Shown: one piece after another, positions 7,706-15,080 of the stretch
Position numbering within the stretch: position 1 is the stretch's first letter
Layout of the letters: each line of letters starts with the position of its first letter
Source of the DNA: Leishmania infantum JPCM5
Taxonomy: Eukaryota > Euglenozoa > Kinetoplastea > Trypanosomatida > Trypanosomatidae
NCBI RefSeq assembly: GCF_000002875.2
Contig: NC_009418.2
Location: forward strand, 1,538,273 to 1,602,272
Reading direction: 5' to 3'
Length of the DNA stretch: 64,000 bases
Notes under the pieces: generated by a model
Seen by the model: only the letters and a program-made list of their open reading frames with translations
Database searches by the model: none
What the model was told of the DNA's origin: nothing
Program-made: the position numbers and the translations under genes

Positions 7706-8698
7706 ATGGCGGAGTCGGCGGCGCCATCTGGCCCCATTGTGGCGGACTTGCACCACAAGTTTGTGCACGAGCTCGACGACAACACCCAATGGAAGGCGCA
7801 GCATCTCAAGATGAACGGCGTCTACTGGGGACTCAGCTCACTTGTGCTGCTGCACCGAATGGACTATAAGCCGGACGACGTTGTGGGTTTTGTGCTGTCG
7901 TGCTACAACAGCGACGGCGGCTTTGGCGGGAATGCCGACATGGACTCCCACTTGCTCCACACCATGTCCGCAGTGCAGCTGCTGTGCATGTTCGACGCAG
8001 TCGCGCGCATTGATGTGGAGCGGACGGTTCGCTGGATTGCGTCAATGCAGCTGCCGGACGGCTCCTTTCAAGGGGACGAGTGGGGCGAGGTAGACACTCG
8101 CTTCTCCTACATCGCGCTCAGTTGCCTGCGCCTGCTGGGGCGCTGCGAGTGCGTCGATGTCGAGGCGGCTGTCCAGTATGTGCTGCGGTGCCAGAACTGG
8201 GACGGCGGCTTCGGCGTCTCGCCAGGAGCGGAGAGCCACGCAGGCCAGATCTTCTGCTGCGTGGGTGCATTGTGCATAGCGAATGCCCTCGATCGCATCG
8301 ACAGGGATCGGGTGGCGGCGTGGCTAGCGATGCGCCAGCTTCCCTCCGGCGGCCTCAACGGGCGGCCGGAGAAAAAGGCGGACGTGTGCTACAGCTGGTG
8401 GGTCGTATCGTCCCTCTCCGCTCTTGGCCGCACAAGCTGGATTGACAAGGAGGCACTGTTTCAGTACATCCTCAGCTGCCAGGACACGCAGGACGGCGGA
8501 TTTTCCGACAAGCCAGGCAACCAACCAGATGTGTATCACACCTTCTTTGGCCTGTGCGGGCTTAGCCTTCTGGGGTACGAGGGGTACAAGCTGAATCCCA
8601 TCAACCCCGTGTACGCGCTGTCCTACGACATTTTGGATCGCCTGAACATCGCACCAGAGCACGGCTCGCAGGTTGGACGGCGTGTTCCACGATCATGA
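7706..8698 (+). CDS. RABGGTB: Rab geranylgeranyltransferase (type II) beta subunit
   Basis: This encodes 330 residues, almost the same length as human RABGGTB (331). With the alpha subunit and Rab escort protein it attaches geranylgeranyl groups to the C-terminal cysteines of Rab GTPases in the cytosol. The sequence consists of prenyltransferase beta repeats with the recurrent 'GGFGG/DGGF' turn: 'YNSDGGFGGNADMDSHLLHT', 'LPDGSFQGDEWGEVDTRFSY', 'CQNWDGGFGVSPGAESHAGQ', 'LPSGGLNGRPEKKADVCYSW' and 'TQDGGFSDKPGNQPDVYHTF'. The zinc ligands are visible as Asp226 and Cys228 ('ADVCYSWW') and His278 ('DVYHTFFGL'). The 'RPEKKADVCYSWW' block and the absence of long insertions favour type II over farnesyl- or type I transferase beta subunits. 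The start at 7706 is the first in-frame ATG and follows a strong splice acceptor. Confidence 0.95.
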   Translation: MAESAAPSGPIVADLHHKFVHELDDNTQWKAQHLKMNGVYWGLSSLVLLHRMDYKPDDVVGFVLSCYNSDGGFGGNADMDSHLLHTMSAVQLLCMFDAVARIDVERTVRWIASMQLPDGSFQGDEWGEVDTRFSYIALSCLRLLGRCECVDVEAAVQYVLRCQNWDGGFGVSPGAESHAGQIFCCVGALCIANALDRIDRDRVAAWLAMRQLPSGGLNGRPEKKADVCYSWWVVSSLSALGRTSWIDKEALFQYILSCQDTQDGGFSDKPGNQPDVYHTFFGLCGLSLLGYEGYKLNPINPVYALSYDILDRLNIAPEHGSQVGRRVPRS

Positions 8699-9329
8699 TG
8701 GGGTGCGGTGCGCTTGCAGCAGCGCTGGGAGATGGTGGGGCGATTGCGAGCACGTTGTCGCGATGCGTCCCTCGCACGAGAGACGGTTTGTGTGCTTGCT
8801 TTCACGTGTGCTTGTGTGCGCCACACCCACTCCGTGACACAACCGAGCGCATGCATGCGCATCGCCTCATCCCCTCAAAGGCGACGGGCAACAAAAGGAG
8901 CCTCCGTGTTTGGATGCGTGAAGGGGGGGCTCCCTCTCGGCAGACCTTTTCCAGACTTCTCTGGTGTTGTGTGAGAGTGGGACGGAGCGCTCCGCATTAG
9001 CCCCGTCTGCACAAATGGCGCCGGGCGGCGCCACTCCTTCGCCTCTTGTCACTTCACGCATGTACACGTGTGCCATTGTTGGACGCTCGGGGAGGAGGGC
9101 AGGAGAGGTGAGAGAGGGTGGGGTGAGTGAGCCATTTTCCCCTTCTTCCCTTCCCCCCCCCACATACACACATGCTGTTACTCGTTACATGCCCTCTTTC
9201 ACCTGATCACCTCTCCCTTCCTTCTCCTCTCCTCTCCTCCGTCATACCTGCAGAAAGCTGCCGACCTGAGAGACTCTCCGTACTGCGTTGGGGGCGTCTT
9301 GAAGCCGTTTGCACGTGCCTCACCACGCG
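8699..9329 (+). other. intergenic/UTR stretch
   Basis: GC-rich 3' flank of the RabGGTase gene, then C/T-rich sequence from about 9136 onward. No gene seen. Confidence 0.65.
9196..9253 (+). promoter_or_regulatory. predicted trans-splice acceptor
   Basis: A tract of repeated 'ctcctct' units ends in 'acctgcag' with AG at 9252-9253, 77 nt upstream of the ATG at 9330. Confidence 0.6.
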
Positions 9330-10586
9330 ATGTGGTTCGGGCGAAGGCGACTGGGCGACTGTCTCGGAGAATGGGCAAAGTCCGCCGTCACGCGAAGTGC
9401 TGTAGCGCCTCTTCGCTTCAGCTCCACATCATCTTTGACAGTGACTTCTAGTGCGGCAGTCGCGCCTGTCGACCTCTCCTACACTTGCCGTCTGCTCGAC
9501 TCCATTTGTGGCGAGCAGCAGTCGGACCCGGTGAAGCGCAAACGTGTGCGCGGGGCGGTGCACAGGATGGAGTCGTCGGTAGTGGACAGCTTCGCTGCAG
9601 CCACCGTGTCCTTGACGGCTCCGCAGAGACGGGACCTTATGCGTCACTGGCTGCGAAGCTTGGCAGCTGCGGTGAAGTACCTCCCTCGGAAAGAGACCTC
9701 TCTGAGCGCGTCCGAGGGCGTCGATGCTGACCGCTTCTCGCCGCGATCGTCGCGACGTGCGCGCCATGGCGCGCACGACGGTGAGACTTGGTCGGGTGCC
9801 TCACCGTACTTTTCTCTCCCAACCAGTGATCTTCTGTGTCTCTGCCTGCGCGAGTGTGCGATGGCTGACCCAACAACCGGGCCCGATGTGCTGCGCGAGT
9901 TGCTCCTCTGCGCAGTGAAGCTGGAGCTTGGTGAGGTGGACGTTCTGAAGCACATTGTCCACGTCCTCACGAGCACCAATATGTGCCGTCATCGCACTTC
10001 CTCGGAGCAGGTGGAGCTGCTAAACATGGTGTCGCTCGCAGTGAAGCGGTGCAAGCTACCCCTGCCACCTCTTGATCGCGTCCTCTGTGTCCTCGTGGGG
10101 GCAACGCTAAGCGCCCGCGAGAACCTTGTGGTGCTTTCCTGTATTCACCGCTTACAGCACATACACGCCGCGGACACGGTTGCCGCGGTTTCGCGAAGGG
10201 CCGCCACTCAGACTGGTGAGTACAACATCAAGGATGTGGTGTATGGGCTGGAGGTCGCAGCGCTGCTCCCCGGCTGTAATGAGATCTTTGCGGCGGGTGT
10301 ACTACTGCGCGCAGGCGAGTTAGCACCACACATGTCTCCGAAGGAGCTGGGCGCCGTGTGCAAGTATGTGGCGCTGCTCAACCCCTCTCGGAGGCAAAAC
10401 ACACTTTCCTACTCATGTGGCAGGGAGCTGCGCGCGCTACTGCCGCTGCTGGTGGAGCGGACGGAGCGTCTGCTAGGTCACTTCCGCTTCCACGAGGCAC
10501 GACACGTGCTCCGCTGCTTCCGCGAACACAAGGTGCGCCATTCCCTCATCTTCTCCCGTCTCACCCCGATGGCCGAGGATGGCTGA
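9330..10586 (+). CDS. hypothetical alpha-helical protein with mitochondrial-type N-terminus
   Basis: This encodes 418 residues from the first in-frame ATG at 9330. I do not recognise it. The N-terminal about 50 residues are basic and Ser/Thr-rich ('MWFGRRRLGDCLGEW', 'AVAPLRFSSTSSLTV'), suggesting import into the mitochondrion. A disordered, basic patch near residues 125-150 interrupts an otherwise helical protein. The region from about residue 155 to the end contains successive amphipathic helix pairs ('LLCLCLRECAMADP', 'VLRELLLCAVKLELG', 'VELLNMVSLAVKRCKL', 'ENLVVLSCIHRLQHI', 'DVVYGLEVAALLPG', 'LGAVCKYVALLNPS'), a pattern like trypanosomatid heptatricopeptide or FASTK-type mitochondrial RNA factors. 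No C-terminal RAP-type endonuclease fold is apparent, so any RNA role is only inferred from layout. Confidence 0.75.
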   Translation: MWFGRRRLGDCLGEWAKSAVTRSAVAPLRFSSTSSLTVTSSAAVAPVDLSYTCRLLDSICGEQQSDPVKRKRVRGAVHRMESSVVDSFAAATVSLTAPQRRDLMRHWLRSLAAAVKYLPRKETSLSASEGVDADRFSPRSSRRARHGAHDGETWSGASPYFSLPTSDLLCLCLRECAMADPTTGPDVLRELLLCAVKLELGEVDVLKHIVHVLTSTNMCRHRTSSEQVELLNMVSLAVKRCKLPLPPLDRVLCVLVGATLSARENLVVLSCIHRLQHIHAADTVAAVSRRAATQTGEYNIKDVVYGLEVAALLPGCNEIFAAGVLLRAGELAPHMSPKELGAVCKYVALLNPSRRQNTLSYSCGRELRALLPLLVERTERLLGHFRFHEARHVLRCFREHKVRHSLIFSRLTPMAEDG

Positions 10587-11427
10587 TGTGCAAGGGAAAA
10601 GGCTCTCAGAGGCGACAGTTTCTCTGTCACGGTCACCTTAATGCGACGCCGAAATGTGGCAACCCTGGCGCAGAGGCGATGGTGCCAGACGGCGCAAGGA
10701 GTGGAAGATGAGAGGCTCTCTCCGGTGTATTGTCAGATCGCTCTACGTTGCGATATCTGTTCCGATGCGCCGGCCAGAAGTACTCATGAACGTGGCTGAG
10801 TGAAAGCCGGGGGGGGGGGTGGCGACTGCACACCGTTGCTTCAAGCAGAGATGGCAAGGAGTGCAGAGAAGGATTCATCTGCTATGCTCCCCGAGTGCTG
10901 TGTCTGCCACGTTGTCGTAGCCCACCCACCGACCCCCCTTCATCCTCAGCCATCCCCTACGACGCGGCAACTTCTGTCCTCAAAGCATTCCCCACCAACG
11001 GTTACGCCGTGGTTGCTGGTTGGCTTTCAAGCACCCCAAACACGTGCGGTGACTCCTGCGCCATGAACGACTCGATCCTGATCCTGCACACCTCTGTTCA
11101 GCATTGTCGTGGCCCTCTCACCCTCTAGCATCCCTTGAGCCCCAGCCCGCCTCGTACAGGCGCGCGCTTTACACGCTCTCACCCACTCAGCACCTTCTGC
11201 TACCCCCACCCTCCCCCACCCCCTTCGCGCACCCGCAGAGAAGCACGCATAAACCTTGTTCGCCGCTGCCCATGCCACGATAGCGTGGGTGGATCAGACA
11301 AGACACACGCTCACCACGACAGATCCCACCCTCGCACTCGCTGCATCACGCGCACACCTCTCCGGCGATTGCGATAAGACGATCTGTAGGGCTCATTTCT
11401 GCGATAACCGCCCCGAAGGACGCTTCA
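10587..11427 (+). other. intergenic/UTR stretch
   Basis: It contains a G-run at 10810-10819 and becomes very C-rich at 11140-11236. I see no gene. Confidence 0.65.
11190..11238 (+). promoter_or_regulatory. predicted trans-splice acceptor for the GAF gene
   Basis: A C-rich tract ('cccccaccctcccccacccc') ends in 'cacccgcag' with AG at 11237-11238, about 190 nt upstream of the ATG at 11428. Confidence 0.55.
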
Positions 11428-13458
11428 ATGGACAGCATCGTCTCCCTCCCCGCTGCATCTGACTGCGCGGATCCGCTGCTAGCGCGGCTGCAGGACAGTT
11501 ACACGCGACAGAAGCGTCAGATCGCGGCACAGAAGCGCAAGCAGGTGGATGCCGAACTCCAGGCTGCCGCGGCGCACTGCAGCGACCTGCCTGTTACTCT
11601 AGAGCTTCTCTCTGACGGAACAGCGTCCCTCTTCGATGAGCTGGAGCGGTTGCTGGAGGCCCGCCGTGAGCAGTGGAACACTCCTAGTCGGGAGCTGGCC
11701 CTGCTGCAGCACATTCGGCTACAAACGAACCGGGAGCTGCGCGAGTGTATGTCGTTCATTGAGGAGGGCTACACATCCGGGTTTGAGAAGCTGCTGCGCG
11801 AAAGCCGGCTTGATGGACGGAAATCAGCGCTCCCCGAGACTGCCGTGTCCTTGTCGCCCGCGACAAGCACGTTAAACAATGTGCAGCAAGCAAAGGCCGC
11901 ATCGGTGGGGCCATCGGTGACGCCGGTGGATGCGCCTTCGCATCTCTCGGTGAGGGAGGCGCTCTCAGAATCCATCAGTCTTATGGCGGAATCTTTGGCA
12001 GTGCTGCTGCAGTGCGAAGTGGTGCGAGTGTACCTGTACGACACCAACGCGCATCTCAAGTGCGTCGCGCAGTTCCCTTACCGTGCCCAGCGCGCCGACC
12101 CGATGCACTCGAGCTATCTCGCCCTGATGGCTGTGCGCGAGGTTCATCACATTGTGTGCCAAGAGCGCCTGGTTATCAACGGCTGGCTCAGCAAATCGCA
12201 GAGCGCCAACGACGGCAGCGGCAGAGCTGCCGCCGCGCACAACGTTGGAAGCAGCACCGCAGCAAGCGGGCTCGAGGACATTCGAACCTGTCTGCTGTTG
12301 CCCATCTTCTCCCCGGAAGGGGCGGGAAAGCCGTACGGACTGGTACACGCGGTCAACAAACAGTATCCCACCGCCCTCGGTGCCGCGAACGACGACTCGA
12401 CGGAGGTCGCGCACGTCGGCTTCACTGCAGACGACGAGACGCTGGCATCGAGCGTCGCGCGCGTACTCGGAACCATCCTCCACCGCTACCCTGTCGAGCT
12501 CTTCTTCGCCTCTGGCACGGGTGAGAAGCTACGTCGGAGCGCTTTTCCTGGCGATGCCGAGGTGTTAAGCCTAACGGCGCATCTGCCGCCCATCCTGCAG
12601 GACGAAGTTCAGGATGCCGCGGAGGTCGCTCAGCTTGCCTTGTCCCACCTCACGCCCATTCTCGCGCATCGAGTGCCCATGGATGCCATTTACGAGGCTC
12701 GTACCGCGGCCGGGGAAGGGCGGCGGCGTAAGCTGGCCGTCATCGGACCCCGCGAAGGCGCGGTTTCCTCCGTAGAATTCAATCTGCGCTGCATGAAGGA
12801 GCTGTGGGAGAGCAGCCGGGATGACAACGTGACGCTGCACAAGCAATGCCGCACCTTGCAAGAGCAGGTGCACGCCATGCGACTGCTCTTGCGCAATGTG
12901 CTGGACGGGCTGGCTGTCGCGCGCGCGATGCAGCTTAGCACTGACGTGGCACAGTTTCTCCACAACCTTGAGATGTACGGGCGGACAGAGCGGACAGAGC
13001 GCATGGCGGAGTACGTGTCGGAGAAGATGCTAGCCATCCCCGATAACACCGTCGGCGGACCTGGTGCCGCGGACGCGCGCGCGAAGGCTCCCAGCTTGGA
13101 AGCGGACACGAATGCGACGCAATACCACATGCGCGGCAGCGACTTACAGACTCTTCAAAATCATCACGCTCGCCTCAACACAGTGACACCCGCCTCACTG
13201 CACTTTGACGGGCCCAGCGGCGTCCGCAGCTACACTTCCGATCCAGCGCAGAAGCGTGAGCAGGTGCGCTTCATCGACGAGCTGTGCCGCCTTGCCCGGG
13301 ACGAGAAGCCCTCGCTGCCGTTAGCGCGCGGAGGAGGTGGCCGACGGCAGGTACTGCCCAGCACCCTTCCTACTGTTACTCGTGCAAAGGCGGCGAGAGG
13401 ATCAAAGCCCGCGGTAAAGCAGGATCTGTACCCATTTGGACGCCCTTTCAAGCTGTGA
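11428..13458 (+). CDS. GAF-domain protein, function unknown
   Basis: This encodes 676 residues. The N-terminal 130 residues are helical and charged, probably coiled coil ('YTRQKRQIAAQKRKQVDAEL', 'LFDELERLLEARREQW'). A GAF domain occupies about residues 172-355. It opens with 'VREALSESISLMAESLAVLL' and continues through 'CEVVRVYLYDTNAHLKCVA', a disordered Ser/Gly/Ala insertion, 'TCLLLPIFSPEG', 'YGLVHAVNK' and 'FTADDETLASSVARVLGTIL'. This order of strands and final helix is that of GAF small-molecule/dimerisation domains. No cyclic-nucleotide phosphodiesterase, kinase or cyclase catalytic motif follows. Instead there is a second helical region (about 450-530) and a basic disordered tail. Which ligand, if any, it binds cannot be read. 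The inserted loop makes cyclic-nucleotide binding uncertain. A cytoskeletal scaffold is equally possible. Confidence 0.75.
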   Translation: MDSIVSLPAASDCADPLLARLQDSYTRQKRQIAAQKRKQVDAELQAAAAHCSDLPVTLELLSDGTASLFDELERLLEARREQWNTPSRELALLQHIRLQTNRELRECMSFIEEGYTSGFEKLLRESRLDGRKSALPETAVSLSPATSTLNNVQQAKAASVGPSVTPVDAPSHLSVREALSESISLMAESLAVLLQCEVVRVYLYDTNAHLKCVAQFPYRAQRADPMHSSYLALMAVREVHHIVCQERLVINGWLSKSQSANDGSGRAAAAHNVGSSTAASGLEDIRTCLLLPIFSPEGAGKPYGLVHAVNKQYPTALGAANDDSTEVAHVGFTADDETLASSVARVLGTILHRYPVELFFASGTGEKLRRSAFPGDAEVLSLTAHLPPILQDEVQDAAEVAQLALSHLTPILAHRVPMDAIYEARTAAGEGRRRKLAVIGPREGAVSSVEFNLRCMKELWESSRDDNVTLHKQCRTLQEQVHAMRLLLRNVLDGLAVARAMQLSTDVAQFLHNLEMYGRTERTERMAEYVSEKMLAIPDNTVGGPGAADARAKAPSLEADTNATQYHMRGSDLQTLQNHHARLNTVTPASLHFDGPSGVRSYTSDPAQKREQVRFIDELCRLARDEKPSLPLARGGGGRRQVLPSTLPTVTRAKAARGSKPAVKQDLYPFGRPFKL

Positions 13459-13829
13459 GCGAGCGAGTGAGACAGAGAGAGGCGACGCCGGTGTCGACAA
13501 ATGCGTGGTGCGCAGGTAGGCGATCGCATGAGTACGTGCCATGGACCCGAAGTCGACATCCGGCCGCGACAGCGATGCGGCAGCGAGCGCAATCGCTGGC
13601 CGGACACTCCAGAGCCCACTCATCTCTCATTCTCTCCGTGTGTGTGATCTGCTATCATGTACATTAGACCGCATACAGTGCATGCGGTGTGGAGGCTGTG
13701 TGCGGGCGTGTCGGCGTGATTTTGTCTCTGACGCGCACACGCACCTCACACTTTTGTTGTTTTCTTCCTCTTTGTCTGTTTTACGTGTGCGATCATCGCC
13801 TGACTGGGCGTCCTGTCTCTGCGGCTTGC

Positions 13830-14057
13830 ATGGACAATGAAAATCGAATGACGTGCGAATCGGTGCCTCGCGTTTCCGAGAAGTGCCTCTCACGGGCACC
13901 TCCGGGGAGGCCGCAAGCCAGCGACGGGGACTTCTCGCCTGCGGGCGCACTGCCGCTCAAAGCTAGCGATGAATGGCCGTCCTTACTGTCACGGTGCGCA
14001 CCTTTCGAACATGATAACGCGCTTGAGGTGGGGCTTCCTGTGGGAAGGCTCGTGTGA
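13830..14057 (+). CDS. weak candidate small ORF (75 residues)
   Basis: An ATG frame of 75 codons whose translation is more polar and mixed than the low-complexity frames around it ('MDNENRMTCESVPRVSEK', 'LKASDEWPSLLSRCAPFEHD'). A C/T tract lies at about 13746-13790, but I see no AG acceptor between the tract and the ATG, and I recognise no domain. It may simply be part of the 3'UTR of the GAF gene. Confidence 0.15.
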   Translation: MDNENRMTCESVPRVSEKCLSRAPPGRPQASDGDFSPAGALPLKASDEWPSLLSRCAPFEHDNALEVGLPVGRLV

Positions 14058-14960
14058 ATCTCCCGTATATGCTCCTGCACCTCTCTCTGTTGATGCTCTT
14101 GTTGGACGAGTGCTTCTCTCACCCACCCACGCCCACCCTCTCCTCGGTGAAACATCAACGCCTCTTTTCCGCATGCCCTCTGACCCTTCTTTGTCGTACG
14201 ATCGTCTCAGCGCGAGATGAAGACTGGGCTGCGTGCTTGTTTGCGCTGCTCTTTTCTTTGCTCTCAAAAGTACTCCCGCCCCGCGGTTTACGCTCCCTCC
14301 TCTCTCCCTCCCGCCCCGTACCATCTCACCTCCCACAGCGCCTTCGTGGATCGAGGTGGCATATCGCACACAGCGTCATCGGGCTCTCCCGTCCGCCCAA
14401 ACTTGTTACGCCTTTACCCCTCTTACGCTTCGCCTGCCTCTCCTCAGCGTGCAGTGTTACCGAGATCGCCGCGCGGGAGTCCACCACGCTCGTTGTGGCA
14501 TTGCACTTCCAACAGCGTGTGACGCCGGTCGGTCCATCTACCTTTCCTCCGTTTGTGGCACCCCCTGCAGCAAGTGCGTTGCTGAAGGGGCGCACCCCCT
14601 ATTGACCCAAGCGCGTGACAGCAGAGGAGGCCGCAATTCTTTACCTCAGCGCCCTCGCACACAGTCGCACACGCGAACGTTCACGCCGGGCGCACACACA
14701 GACAGACGTGCAGACGCCGTCACTCAAAGATCCAGGTGTGCTCGTCTTGGCTTATACACGCTCACAGGTACATACACCCGGATGCACAGGGAGAGGTGAC
14801 GCCACGCAGAGATTACGGTCTTTTCCTCTCCTGCTGCCATCTTTTATCCCTGTGTTCTGCTTCTACTCTTCGTTGATTTCCACAAGTGCACCTTTTTCTA
14901 TACGTATTCTTTGTCCCCTGCGTGTGTGTGTGCGTGTCGGATTGTTGGCGACTTGGCTAG

Positions 14961-15011
14961 GCTGTCCTCCTGCCCTTCCCATCGCCTCTTGCGCTTCCCG
15001 TCCCTTCGCAG
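14961..15011 (+). promoter_or_regulatory. predicted trans-splice acceptor for the deubiquitinase gene
   Basis: A C/T-rich tract ends in 'tcccttcgcag' (AG 15010-15011), 69 nt upstream of the ATG at 15081. A further tract lies at 14816-14900. Confidence 0.55.
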
Positions 15012-15080
15012 CACACGCTGTGGATTTCGTCAGCTAGCCTGCCGCCAACTCACGACCGCCGCGCGCCGAAACCGGAAATT

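Larger units (their letters stand above)
13459..15080 (+). other. long intergenic/UTR stretch
   Basis: It has a C/T-rich tract near 13746-13790, a T/C-rich segment at 14054-14340 and another at 14816-15010. One small ATG frame (13830-14057) is listed separately as a weak candidate. Other frames look like low-complexity shadows. Confidence 0.6.

Noticed and set aside
14054..14605. Open frame of 183 codons in the gap before the deubiquitinase
   Set aside because: Leu/Pro/Ser/Arg-rich translation of C/T-rich sequence. It starts at a non-ATG codon and no motif is visible.
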